From Thermopolyspora sp044507605 (GTDB lineage: Bacteria; Actinomycetota; Actinomycetes; Streptosporangiales; Streptosporangiaceae), in contig JBIQJI010000009.1 of assembly GCA_044507605.1 (NCBI GenBank), positions 66,516-130,515 of the forward strand: a DNA stretch of 64,000 nt, given 5' to 3'. This document shows, piece by piece, positions 55,773 to 64,000 of this stretch; the stretch's first letter is position 1; the number at the start of each line of letters is the position of its first letter. The notes beneath the pieces were generated by a model. It made no database searches and was not told where the DNA came from. It was given only the letters and a program-made list of their open reading frames with translations. Made by a program: the position numbers and the translations under genes.

Positions 55773-55815
55773 GCCGACCGATAGGGGGTTCACCTGTGAC
55801 GGCTTATCGGTCGGC
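55773..55815. terminator. Candidate bidirectional terminator
   Basis: 11-bp perfect inverted repeat GCCGACCGATA / TATCGGTCGGC with a 21-nt loop. It lies between the ends of the convergent hydrolase and sulfotransferase genes. There is no U-tract. Confidence 0.5.
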
Positions 55816-55848
55816 GTCGGTTGGGTGGTCAGGGTCGGGGGAGCCGGG

Positions 55849-56748
55849 TCAGGTGTAGCCCCATTTGGTGGCGTACTCGGCGAGTTTGGGGGAGAGTTCT
55901 TCGGTTTCCAGGGGGCGGGCGGGTTGGATGCGGCCGGATTTGATGTTGTCGCTGCGGTCGCCCAGGTTGGGGAGGAAGCGGCCCTGGTCGTGTTCGGCGT
56001 AGTCGAGCATGCCCGGCTCCCACTCCACGTTGAGGAAGGAGCAGACTTCGCGGGTGATTTTCTCAGGTTCGGCGGTCAGGTCTTCGTAGCGCAGGGTGAG
56101 GCCGTCGAGGGTGGTGCGGGCCTTTTCCAAGGGCTTGAAGTACTTGAGGGCGTTCGCTTCCAAGGCGGCCCGGGTGGAGGTGTTGCCTTTGCGGTTGTGC
56201 AGGGAGCTGACCACGCCCTCGGGGTGGCGGAGCAGGAAGATGAATTTCGCCTTCGGCCAGGCGTAGTGGAGTCGTTCCCAGAGGAAGACGTTGCCGGGCG
56301 TCTTGTCGACGATGATCTGCTTGCCGCTGCGCCGCAGGTCGAGGTGCAGGATGCGGTCCCACAGCACGTGTTCGAGTTCCACCTGGTCCAGTCCGAGTTC
56401 CAGCATGGACTCTTCGGAGAAGCCGGGGGTGAGTTTGACGCCGAGGGTGCGCAGGTGCAGCTCGTGGGGGGCGCGGATGCGGGAGTGGCTGTTCAGGAGC
56501 ATGCGGAGCAGGGTGGAGCCGGAGCGCACGGAGGCGATCACGAAGACCGGCGACTCCACGAGTCGCGGCATGATCGGGACGCTGTAGTCGACGACCTCGG
56601 TGCGTTTGGGCGGCCGGGGCGTTTTCGCCGCCTGGGCGATCTTGGGGGTGGTGGTCGTCTGCTGTGTTGTCTTTTGCGGTTGTGGGGGGCGCAGCGCCTC
56701 TCGCAGCAGCCGTGCCCTTCGCCTGATGCCTTTCGCCACGACGCCCAT
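55849..56748 (-). CDS. Sulfotransferase family protein
   Basis: 299 residues. PAPS 5'-phosphosulfate loop SVRSGSTLLRMLLNSH (near 72-87) and the 3'-phosphate-binding LLRHPEGVVSSLHN (near 180), then LTLRYEDLTAEPEK, all typical of sulfotransferases. A basic, Thr/Gln-rich N-terminal 50 residues precedes the domain. It likely sulfates a glycan or lipid; the position next to envelope-polymer genes fits this, but no acceptor is shown. No ribosome site is seen before the ATG. Confidence 0.85.
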   Translation of the reverse strand: MGVVAKGIRRRARLLREALRPPQPQKTTQQTTTTPKIAQAAKTPRPPKRTEVVDYSVPIMPRLVESPVFVIASVRSGSTLLRMLLNSHSRIRAPHELHLRTLGVKLTPGFSEESMLELGLDQVELEHVLWDRILHLDLRRSGKQIIVDKTPGNVFLWERLHYAWPKAKFIFLLRHPEGVVSSLHNRKGNTSTRAALEANALKYFKPLEKARTTLDGLTLRYEDLTAEPEKITREVCSFLNVEWEPGMLDYAEHDQGRFLPNLGDRSDNIKSGRIQPARPLETEELSPKLAEYATKWGYT

Positions 56749-56947
56749 GCGCGATCTACAACCTATCCGCCGCTTGATTCCGCTTCCTCGCGGTGGCCGG
56801 AACCGTAGTGATCAAGGCCCGCCACGGTCGGACAAAGGTAGCGTGAACGTCAAGAAACGGCAAGGTCAGGTGCCGTGCCGGTGGCGGCGGGCCGCCGACG
56901 GAGGGCTGCGGATCGCCTCGACTGCCGGTGGCGGCCCACGCATCGCC

Positions 56948-56953
56948 TAAAGT
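56948..56953 (+). promoter_or_regulatory. -10 hexamer of the acyltransferase gene (leaderless)
   Basis: TAAAGT with 7 nt to the in-frame GTG at 56961. It decides for this start over GTG 56928 or 56955. Confidence 0.45.
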
Positions 56954-56960
56954 CGTGCGG

Positions 56961-58106
56961 GTGGCAGTGACGGCGGGTCGGCTCGCGTGGCTGGACGCCC
57001 TGAGGGGGCCGGCCGCGCTGGCGGTCGCGCTGCATCACGGAGGCTGGACGTTCGTGCCCGGCGTGTGGGCCGTGGTCGACCGGCGGATCGATGCGGGCAC
57101 GTTCGGCGTCTTCGTGTTCTTTCTGGTCAGTGGCTACATCATTCCCGCGTCGCTGGAGCGGCGGGGCGACCTGCGGGGCTTCTGGGTGGGCCGGGCGTTC
57201 CGGCTGCTGCCGCTGCTGCTGGTCGCCTGCGCGCTGGCGTTCGCGCTGGCGGCGGCCGGGGTGTACGAGTCGTCGCCTGGGCTCGCGGACCGGTCACCGG
57301 CGCTGGTGGCGCTCGGCAACGTGACGATGCTGCAGGAGCTGCTGGGCGTGCCGGCCGTCATCAACGTGATGTGGACGCTGTCGTACGAGCTGGCGTTCTA
57401 CCTGCTGACGGCAGGGCTGTTCGCCGTGGGGCGGACGCACCGGTCGGCCGGGATCGCCGCCGTCCTCGCGATGGCGGCGGTGCCGCTCGGGCTGCTGTGG
57501 CCGCACGCGGTGATCAACGGCGGGCCGGTGGCCGCGCTGCTCGCGGTCGCCGTGGTCGCGGCCATCACCGTGTCGATGCTGGGACGCGGCGGGGTGCGGG
57601 CGGGCGGTGCCGTGGCGGGCGGGCTGCTCGGGCTGGCGCTGGTGGTGCTGGGCAGCCGCATCGGGGCCTGGCAGGGGCTGACCATCCTGGCCGTCATGTT
57701 CGCCGGCACGGCGATCCATCGCGCGGAGCGGGGCGCGATCAGGTGGCGTACGGCCGTCGCCGCGCTGGTGGTCGTGTTGTCGTGCGGGCTGTTCGCCAAG
57801 GACGACCCGGGCTGGGCCCCGGCGCTGGTGCTGGCCGTGGCCGTCTTCGCGGGGGCGTTCGCGCTGCGGCGCCGGGCGTTTCCGCGCTGGCTGACGCATC
57901 TCGGCGTCATCAGCTTCTCGCTCTACCTGCTGCACCCGCTGCTGCTCCGGCTGGGCCTGAACCTGCCGCTGTACTTCGCGATCCTGATCGTGCTCGCCCA
58001 CTTCACCCATCGCCTGATCGAGGCCCCCGCCCAGCGTTTCGGCAGAGTCCTCGTGCGTCCGCCGGCGCGGGCCCTCGTTGACGACGTCGGCGCGGCGTCG
58101 CGCTGA
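56961..58106 (+). CDS. Membrane acyltransferase, OafA/YrhL family
   Basis: 381 residues if started at GTG 56961. About ten membrane helices. The family start LAWLDALRGPAALAVALHHGGW contains the Arg and His needed for acyl transfer in acyltransferase-3 proteins; FFLVSGYIIPASLERRG is the second hallmark, and VISFSLYLLHPLLL the C-terminal one. It should O-acylate a surface glycan or an exported molecule. It is divergent from the sulfotransferase and convergent with the LCP gene. Confidence 0.88.
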   Translation: MAVTAGRLAWLDALRGPAALAVALHHGGWTFVPGVWAVVDRRIDAGTFGVFVFFLVSGYIIPASLERRGDLRGFWVGRAFRLLPLLLVACALAFALAAAGVYESSPGLADRSPALVALGNVTMLQELLGVPAVINVMWTLSYELAFYLLTAGLFAVGRTHRSAGIAAVLAMAAVPLGLLWPHAVINGGPVAALLAVAVVAAITVSMLGRGGVRAGGAVAGGLLGLALVVLGSRIGAWQGLTILAVMFAGTAIHRAERGAIRWRTAVAALVVVLSCGLFAKDDPGWAPALVLAVAVFAGAFALRRRAFPRWLTHLGVISFSLYLLHPLLLRLGLNLPLYFAILIVLAHFTHRLIEAPAQRFGRVLVRPPARALVDDVGAASR

Positions 58107-58116
58107 CGGGGCGGCG

Positions 58117-59691
58117 TCATGTGCAGATGTTCTGGGTGGCGGTGCGGGCGATCGGGGTGGCCGACGGGCCAGGGGTGGTGCCGGCCGCGGGGGTGGGCTG
58201 CTGCTGGGGGATCGTCACCTTGCGGGCGCCGGGGTATTTCTGACCGACGATGACCACGATGCCGTCGACGTCGGCGCGGCGCAGCTCGGCGCCGGGGAGG
58301 GCGGCGGCGACGGTGCGCGCGGAGTCCTCCCGGCCCTGGGGGTATTCGATGACGGTGTTCTGGTAGCCCTTGGTCCGGGTGTCGCCGGCGGGCCGGGGCG
58401 AAAGGAAACCGACCTTGATCAGGTCGGCCCTGGTGGCGGCGCCCCGGCCGGTGATGGTGGTGCCGTTGAGGACGCGGATCGAGATGCGCTCCGGGGGGAT
58501 GGTCAGGGGGGCGGCCGAGGACGTGGGGGACGGGGACGCCGTCGCGTCGCCGGACCGGTCGCCGGACCTTTCGCCCGACCGCCCGTCGGCCGTCGCGGAC
58601 GCGGACGGCTTGGCGGACTTGTGCGGCTCGACCAGGGGCTGGTCGGCGCGGATGCGGCGGAACAGCTCGGCCGCCGCCGTCTTGTCCCACAGCACGGCCG
58701 ACTCGCCGGTCGGCGTCTTGTAGTCGACGTCGGACAGGGGCACGGTGGCGAACGCCACGTCGTCGGTCGAGACGTCCTTGAGCTGTTCGGCCAGGCCCAG
58801 CAGGTCGTCGCGGAGCGGCTCGTCGACGGTGATCGTGCGAAGCGAGGAGTCGATCAGCGCGGTGAGCCGCACCGGGTTGGTCAGGGTGCCGCGGCTGAGC
58901 GCCTGGTGCAGCAGCGCCGAGATGACCTGCTGCTGCCGGTCGATGCGGTCGAGGTCGGCGCGTGCCGTCGCGCGGGTGCGGGCGTAGAACAGGGCGTTGA
59001 CGCCGTCGAGCTTGTGGGTGCCGGGGGAGAGGGTGAAGTGCGTCTTCAGGTCGTTGATCGGCACCGGGGTGCACACTTCGACGCCGCCGAGGGCGTTGAC
59101 CACGTCGACGAAGCCCAGCACGTTGACCTCGATGTAGTGGTTGATCGTCAGCCCGGTGAGCTTCTGCACCGTCTGCACGGCGAGTTTGGCGCCGCCGTAC
59201 TGATAGGCAGAATTGATCTTGTGGGTGCCCTTGCCCGGGATCTCGGCCCAGGTGTCGCGGGGCAGGCTCACGACGGTGATGCGCCGGTGATCCTCCGACA
59301 GGTGGATCACCATCATCGTGTCGGTGCGCTGGCCCACGTCGCGGCCCAGGTGGAGCCGGTTCTGCTGCTTGCGGGTCAGGTCGTCGCGCTTGTCGACCCC
59401 GACCAGCAGGATGTTCAGGGCGCCCTGCTCGACCTGGGTGGTGCCGGCGTCGATGGTCGACACCTTGCCCGCGGCGTAGTTGGGCAGGAACCAGGCCGTG
59501 CCCGAGCCGGCCAGCACCACCGCCGACAGGGCACCGGCCACGATCAGTGAGCGCCGCCTGGCCCGCGCCCCGCGGGGCGCGCGTCTGCCCCGCCGCGCGG
59601 GCGGGGCGCCTGCGCGGCGGCGGCCGGGCGGCAGCCGTACCTCGCCGTAGGCGTCGCCGCCGACGTGCACGCCGGAGTCGTCATCGCTCAT
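58117..59691 (-). CDS. LCP-family glycopolymer ligase with LytR_C domain
   Basis: 524 residues. A basic cytoplasmic N terminus, one membrane helix (48-70), the LCP domain (about 92-260; LVGVDKR, RTDTMMVIHL, SLPRDTWAEIPG, YARTRATARADLDRIDRQQ with the conserved Arg/Asp residues), a Ser/Ala/Pro linker, and a LytR_C domain (about 400-490, ISIRVLNGT). LCP enzymes attach teichoic acids, arabinogalactan or similar polymers to peptidoglycan. AGGAGGGG precedes the ATG. It fits the neighbouring polymer-synthesis genes. Confidence 0.93.
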   Translation of the reverse strand: MSDDDSGVHVGGDAYGEVRLPPGRRRAGAPPARRGRRAPRGARARRRSLIVAGALSAVVLAGSGTAWFLPNYAAGKVSTIDAGTTQVEQGALNILLVGVDKRDDLTRKQQNRLHLGRDVGQRTDTMMVIHLSEDHRRITVVSLPRDTWAEIPGKGTHKINSAYQYGGAKLAVQTVQKLTGLTINHYIEVNVLGFVDVVNALGGVEVCTPVPINDLKTHFTLSPGTHKLDGVNALFYARTRATARADLDRIDRQQQVISALLHQALSRGTLTNPVRLTALIDSSLRTITVDEPLRDDLLGLAEQLKDVSTDDVAFATVPLSDVDYKTPTGESAVLWDKTAAAELFRRIRADQPLVEPHKSAKPSASATADGRSGERSGDRSGDATASPSPTSSAAPLTIPPERISIRVLNGTTITGRGAATRADLIKVGFLSPRPAGDTRTKGYQNTVIEYPQGREDSARTVAAALPGAELRRADVDGIVVIVGQKYPGARKVTIPQQQPTPAAGTTPGPSATPIARTATQNICT

Positions 59692-59804
59692 CGCGGCCCC
59701 CTCCTACGGCCGTCGCAAGGGCCACGCCGCACGCCGGATCGGTCGGCGGAACACGGCCTCCGGTTGCGATCTCCACCCGCTCGTACAGTAGCGTGAGCGC
59801 AGCC

Positions 59805-60839
59805 ATGAAGCCCTTCCCCGACTCGCCACATCAGGCGCAGAAGATGACGCGAGCCTGGCCGCCGATCTCCGTCGTCATGCCGGTGCTCAACGGGGAGCGC
59901 CACCTGCGGGACGCGGTGGCGCAGGGGCTCGCCCAGAAGTACGACGGCCCGGTCGGGGTCGTGCTCGCCGTCGGCCCCTCCCGCGACCGCACCCAGGAGG
60001 TGGCCGACGAGATCGCCGCCGCCGACCCCCGGGTGATCGTGGTGGCGAACCCCACCGGCCGCACCCCCAACGCGCTGAACGCCGCGATAGCGGCGTCGAG
60101 CAACGCCATCGTGGCCCGGGTCGACGGGCACGCCATGCTGCCGCCCGACTATCTGCGGGTGGCCGTCGAGACCTTGGAGGAGACCGGCGCCGACAACGTC
60201 GGCGGCATCATGGCCGCCGAGGGCGTCACGCCGTTCGAGCAGGCGGTGGCGTGCGCGATGACCTCCCGCATCGGCGTGGGCGGCGCGAGGTTCCACACGG
60301 GCGGCACCCCCGGGCCCGCCGACACGGTGTACCTCGGGGTGTTCCGCCGCTCGGCGCTGGACCGCGTCGGCGGCTACGACGAGCATTTCCAGCGCGCCCA
60401 GGACTGGGAGATGAACCACCGGATCCGCGCCACCGGCGGCCTCGTCTGGTTCCAGCCGCGCATGCGCGTGTCGTACCGGCCCCGGCCGAACATCAAGGCG
60501 CTGGCCAAGCAGTACTTCCACTACGGCCGCTGGCGCCGGGTCGTCGCCCGCACCCATCAGGGCACCATCAACCTGCGCTATCTCGCCCCGCCCGCCGCGG
60601 TCGTGGCGATCGTGGCCGGGCTGGTCGCCACGCCGTTCTTCTGGCCGGGGCTGCTCATCCCCGCGGCGTACGTCGTGGGAATCCTCGCGGGCACGGTGCT
60701 CACCGGCTCGCGGCTGCCCGCGCCGGCCCTGGCGTGGCTGCCCCTGGTGTACGCCACCATGCATCTGTCGTGGGGCGTGGGCTTCCTGACCAGCCCGCCC
60801 AGCCTGAGCCGCGAAGCCAGGGCACGCCGCGGCGGCTGA
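59805..60839 (+). CDS. Glycosyltransferase family 2, membrane-bound
   Basis: 344 residues. GT-A fold start ISVVMPVLNGERHLRDAV, nucleotide-sugar site VGPSRDRTQEV, a DG motif in IVARVDGHAML at the metal site, GGYDEHFQRAQDWEMNHRI with the catalytic-base acid (ED-like), and C-terminal membrane helices (about 262-285, 290-310). A TACAGT hexamer lies 15 nt upstream. It probably elongates a cell-wall or capsule glycan together with the flanking LCP and cytidylyltransferase genes. In-frame starts at 59793 (GTG) and 59844 (ATG) are possible. Confidence 0.88.
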   Translation: MKPFPDSPHQAQKMTRAWPPISVVMPVLNGERHLRDAVAQGLAQKYDGPVGVVLAVGPSRDRTQEVADEIAAADPRVIVVANPTGRTPNALNAAIAASSNAIVARVDGHAMLPPDYLRVAVETLEETGADNVGGIMAAEGVTPFEQAVACAMTSRIGVGGARFHTGGTPGPADTVYLGVFRRSALDRVGGYDEHFQRAQDWEMNHRIRATGGLVWFQPRMRVSYRPRPNIKALAKQYFHYGRWRRVVARTHQGTINLRYLAPPAAVVAIVAGLVATPFFWPGLLIPAAYVVGILAGTVLTGSRLPAPALAWLPLVYATMHLSWGVGFLTSPPSLSREARARRGG

Positions 60840-60871
60840 GCGAACGCGCCGCTGGCGGTGCGGGGAGCCCG

Positions 60872-62203
60872 TCACCCGGCCGGTGGGGGCTCGATCACCT
60901 GACCGGTGACGCCGGAGACGAGGACGTCGAGGGCCACCCGGGCGGTCTCGGGCTCGCCGGCCCGCCCCGCCTCGACGTGGTTGACCCGCACCCCGTCGCC
61001 GGCCCACTCGGCGGCGAGGGCACGGGCCAGGCCGGACAGGGCGGCCGCGGTGGAGGAGCCCACCGCCGACGGCGGCGGGCCGGCCGCCGGGCCGTGCAGC
61101 AGCAGCGAGCCGCGCGTGGCGCGCAGGTGGCCGAAGGCGGCGCGGGCCACGGTGACGGGCCCCAGATGGCCGACGGTGACGGCCTCGGCGATCGCCTCGC
61201 CGGAGGCGTCGGCGAGCCTGCCGGTGTGCGGTGTCTCGGCGGCGGCGACCACGTGATCGATCCGGCCGCTCTCTTTGGCGGCCAGGTCGAGGGCGTCGGC
61301 CACCGACGCGAAGTCTTCGACGCGCACCCCGCCGGCGCGGGAGAAGCAGTGCACCTCGGCGCCGTGGCCCCGGGCCAGCTCGGCCAGCGGCCCCTCCGCG
61401 CCGAACACCACCAGCGCGGCGCCGCTCAGAGCGGCCCGCAGCTCGGCCGGGCTCGCCGTGGCCGGCACGACCGGCGGCTGGAACAGGGCGTTCGCGATCA
61501 GCACGTCCTGCGGGTGGGTGATCTTCAGATTGCGCTCGCTGCCCGGCACGAGGTAGACGGGCACGTCGGGAAGGTAGCGCAGCACCACCCCCACGTCGTC
61601 GGTGGCCGGCCGATCGTCGAAACCCGGGTCGGCGAACGCCCGGCGGTAGGCCTCGCGGATGACCGGCAGCCGGAAGCCCTGCGGGGTCTGGGCGCGCCGC
61701 AGCGGGGCCCGCTCGGGCACGTCGCGCACGATCTCGCCGCTGCCGCCGGGCCCCGGAGCCGACACCAGGATCGTGTCGGAGCTCGGGATGGCCACCTCGA
61801 CCGCGTCGTGCCGCTCCAGCGCCGCCACGCACTCGGTGATGACGCGCGGCTCCAGCAGGGGACGCACGGCGTCGTGCAACAGCACGTCGCAGTCGTCTCG
61901 GTCGCCCACCGCCTCCAGCGCCCGCCACGTGGACTCGGTGCGGCTGGCGCCCCCCTCGACTACCGCCGAGACCTTGCGGAAACCGGCCGCGGCCACGAGC
62001 CGCCTCGCCTCGTCGAGGTGCCCGGGGGTCATCAGCGCGATGATCTCGTCGACCTCGGGCGCGGCCTCGAACACCGCCAGGGTGTGCTCCAGGATCGTGC
62101 GCCCGGCGACGCGCACGAGCTGCTTGGGCATCGCCAGCCCGAGCCGCCGCCCCACGCCCCCGGCCAGCACGAGCGCCACGACACGTCGAGTCCGTCGCTT
62201 CAT
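60872..62203 (-). CDS. Cytidylyltransferase / degenerate SDR fusion (ribitol-5-P type)
   Basis: 443 residues with GAGGAGG before the ATG. The N-terminal ~235 residues are an IspD/TarI-type cytidylyltransferase: LVLAGGVGRRLG, MPKQLVRVAGRTI, VLLHDAVRP and SERNLKITHPQD. The C-terminal ~200 residues have SDR layout, as in bifunctional enzymes that make CDP-ribitol from ribulose 5-phosphate. Here the active-site Tyr and Lys (YxxxK) are not present: the region reads SAVGSSTAAALSGLARAL, and the first Gly-rich turn is reduced to FGAEGPLAELA. The reductase half is therefore probably inactive, while the transferase half looks intact. It pairs with the divergent CDP-alcohol phosphatidyltransferase gene. 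Confidence 0.88.
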   Translation of the reverse strand: MKRRTRRVVALVLAGGVGRRLGLAMPKQLVRVAGRTILEHTLAVFEAAPEVDEIIALMTPGHLDEARRLVAAAGFRKVSAVVEGGASRTESTWRALEAVGDRDDCDVLLHDAVRPLLEPRVITECVAALERHDAVEVAIPSSDTILVSAPGPGGSGEIVRDVPERAPLRRAQTPQGFRLPVIREAYRRAFADPGFDDRPATDDVGVVLRYLPDVPVYLVPGSERNLKITHPQDVLIANALFQPPVVPATASPAELRAALSGAALVVFGAEGPLAELARGHGAEVHCFSRAGGVRVEDFASVADALDLAAKESGRIDHVVAAAETPHTGRLADASGEAIAEAVTVGHLGPVTVARAAFGHLRATRGSLLLHGPAAGPPPSAVGSSTAAALSGLARALAAEWAGDGVRVNHVEAGRAGEPETARVALDVLVSGVTGQVIEPPPAG

Positions 62204-62530
62204 GATCGCCTACCTCCTCGCCCCGGCCAACGCGACTCTATCGACCCGCCGGCCCGCCCGCCGCGCACCACGTGGGCCTGTGGAAAACCCGCCGGCCCGC
62301 GCGACCCAGCGGGTCGCGCCCCGTCCGGCATCGCGTCACCCGGTGGCCCCGCCACGGCCGCCGCGCGCCGTGCCCTGCCACGTTCCGCCACGTGGCCGCA
62401 GACGGTCATCGTGGTTGCGTGAGAAAAGGTCAGCGGCTCGCTACCGTGAGTACCTCCATTGTCGGCTCTGGGAGAACGCCGCTTGCCGGATTTCGTCGCC
62501 CCGCCGGCGCGGGGCAGGGGCACCACGGCC

Positions 62531-64000
62531 ATGGTGCTCGCCACCACCACGGCCGCGAGGCTGACGTGCCCCGAGGGGACGTTGCTCCACCGGCTCGTCG
62601 AGCAGGCCCGCGCGTCGGGGGTGGGCTCGGTGCGCGTCGTGGCCCGCGCCGCCGATCCCGTGGTGCTCGGCGGGGCGGCCGAGACGCCCGCTCCGCCCGC
62701 GCGGCCGTGGCACCACAGGGAGAGCACCGGGCTGGCCGGAGATCTGCGGCAGGTCGCCGCGGTGGCGCGGGCGGTCGACGGGCCCCTCGTCGTGCTGCCC
62801 GGCGACCTGGTGGCCCACACGGCGGCGCTGGCCCCGCTGCTCGATGACGGTTCGTTCGGCACGGCGGCGCTGGTCGGGCCGGTGGGCGACCGCGGCCCGC
62901 TGAGCACCCCGGTGCGCGTCGAGGGCGGCGTCGTGACGGCGGCGGGCAACGTGTTCGACGACGTGGCCTCGCCGAGCGGCACGTTCGCCGGCGTGCTGCG
63001 GGTGGCGCAGGGCGACCTGGCGGGGCTCGCCGGCGTGGCCGAGGAGCTGGCGGAGCGGGCCGAGAGCGGGCGGCTGAGCCCGGTGGTCGACGCCGAGGCC
63101 GTCGACCTGCTGCTGGCGGGCCTGGTGCGGTCCGGCGTCGAGGTGCGGGCCGAGCGGCTCGACGGCCTGCGCGCCGAGCGGGTGACCGGCCAGGCGATGG
63201 CCGACGCGGCGCTGCGGCGCCTCGCCGAGGTCGACGAGTCCAGGGCGCGGCTCGACGCCGCCGTCAAAACCGACGACGGCCTGTTCGCGACGTACGCCGT
63301 GAGCTCGTGGGCGCGGCATCTGGTGCCTCTGGCGGCGCGGCTCGGCGTGACCCCCAACGGGGTCACGGGCACCTCGTTCGGCCTGGCCGTGATCGCGGCG
63401 ACCTGGTTCTCGGCGGGCGATCGCGCGGGCCTGCTCATCGGCGCGGCCGTGTTCTACCTGTCGTTCGTGTTCGACTGCGTCGACGGGCAGCTGGCCCGCT
63501 ACACGCGCCGGTTCTCCCCGCTCGGCGGCTGGCTCGACGCGATCAGCGACCGGGCCAAGGAGTGGCTGGTGTACATCGGCCTGGCGGCGGGTGCCGGCAC
63601 GCCCGAGGTGTGGCGGCTGGCGGTCGCGGCCATGCTGCTGCTGGCGCTCCGCCATGTGATCGACTTCAGTTACGCGGGGGCGGCCGCCGACTCCGCCCGC
63701 GTGGGCGCCGCCTGGCATCGCCCGGCCCGCCCGTTCTCCCGTCGCCGCCGGGCGCGAGACGAGGGCGGCGAAGAGCGGCAGACGGCCCCGGACGCGCCTG
63801 ATCGCGGCTCTCCGGTCGTCCCGGCGCAGGGCGGTCCGCCCGACCCGCCCCTCGCCGCGCCGGCCCGCTCGTCGCGGCTCAGGCGCATCGGCTACTGGGC
63901 GCGCAGGGTCGTCGTGCTGCCGATCGGCGAGCGCACCGCGCTGATCTGCGCGACCGCCGCGCTGGCGGACGCCCGGGTGACGTTCCTCGCGCTGCTCGGC
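62531..64000 (+). CDS. CDP-alcohol phosphatidyltransferase with N-terminal nucleotidyltransferase-like region (3' truncated by window)
   Basis: 490 codons are visible and the frame runs off the window end. The N-terminal ~240 residues look like a decayed nucleotidyltransferase fold (MVLATTTAARLT, VRVVARAADP, PLVVLPGDLVAHT). From about 250 a membrane region follows, with a complete CDP-AP motif at about 314-343: DCVDGQLAR, then G, D and D at the canonical spacing (SPLGGWLDAISD). Such enzymes join an alcohol phosphate from a CDP-alcohol to a lipid or polymer. The start is uncertain: the in-frame stop at 62447 limits it, and TTG 62483 behind GGGAG would add 16 residues. It is divergent from the cytidylyltransferase gene. 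Confidence 0.85.
   Translation, partial: MVLATTTAARLTCPEGTLLHRLVEQARASGVGSVRVVARAADPVVLGGAAETPAPPARPWHHRESTGLAGDLRQVAAVARAVDGPLVVLPGDLVAHTAALAPLLDDGSFGTAALVGPVGDRGPLSTPVRVEGGVVTAAGNVFDDVASPSGTFAGVLRVAQGDLAGLAGVAEELAERAESGRLSPVVDAEAVDLLLAGLVRSGVEVRAERLDGLRAERVTGQAMADAALRRLAEVDESRARLDAAVKTDDGLFATYAVSSWARHLVPLAARLGVTPNGVTGTSFGLAVIAATWFSAGDRAGLLIGAAVFYLSFVFDCVDGQLARYTRRFSPLGGWLDAISDRAKEWLVYIGLAAGAGTPEVWRLAVAAMLLLALRHVIDFSYAGAAADSARVGAAWHRPARPFSRRRRARDEGGEERQTAPDAPDRGSPVVPAQGGPPDPPLAAPARSSRLRRIGYWARRVVVLPIGERTALICATAALADARVTFLALLG

Overview
The window is a GC-rich (roughly 70 percent or more) chromosomal segment of an actinobacterium. Mycothiol metabolism (S-(hydroxymethyl)mycothiol dehydrogenase), an acyl-CoA carboxylase with alpha, beta and epsilon subunits, SARP-type BTAD domains, a WXG100 protein and many apparently leaderless genes all fit. 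The gene set suggests Streptosporangiales or a close relative; this placement is inference.

Layout. 1-2804: the end of an oligopeptide/nickel-type ABC solute-binding protein and, convergent to it, a biotinylated acyl-CoA carboxylase alpha chain. 3.5-28.4 kb: the most unusual part, a composite envelope locus. It holds two paralogous membrane-tethered proteins ending in winged-helix plus BTAD modules (one also with a LysM-like domain), a WXG100 protein, a very long FtsK/SpoIIIE (EccC-like) ATPase with ubiquitin-like and FHA-like regions, and a tight Tad/Flp pilus operon (SAF/RcpC-like, CpaE/TadZ-like, TadA, TadB, TadC, Flp pilin, two TadE-like proteins, a TadG-like protein) that runs on into two exported proteins of unknown function. 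The 1.06-kb gap between the divergent FtsK gene and the pilus operon carries four DnaA-box-like 9-mers.

28.4-43.7 kb is a housekeeping block: alkylation repair (ogt, an Ada-AlkA fusion), a NYN-domain protein, accE/accB, PEP carboxylase, biotin ligase birA, a PH-domain membrane protein, a class III adenylate cyclase, mycothiol-dependent formaldehyde dehydrogenase, a bfd-bfr iron-storage pair behind an iron box, a two-component system and a GtrA-family flippase. 44.1-49.1 kb: purK, purE, UDP-glucose dehydrogenase and an acyl-CoA dehydrogenase. 49.5-55.6 kb is an accessory strip: an unknown protein, a decayed IS630-type transposase, a secreted GH44 glycosidase, and a TetR regulator divergent from a methyltransferase, followed by an alpha/beta hydrolase. 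55.8-64.0 kb is an envelope-polymer block: sulfotransferase, acyltransferase, LCP ligase, GT2 glycosyltransferase, a cytidylyltransferase-SDR fusion (ribitol-type) and a CDP-alcohol phosphatidyltransferase cut by the window end.

How the parts work together. The acyl-CoA carboxylase subunits and BirA form one enzyme system, with PEP carboxylase nearby in central carbon metabolism. The pilus operon has repeated 4-bp overlaps (ATGA, GTGA) and looks translationally coupled; the WXG100/FtsK pair is probably a minimal type VII-like module beside it, and the two BTAD proteins could link envelope state to transcription. No tRNA, rRNA, CRISPR array or intact mobile element was recognised.
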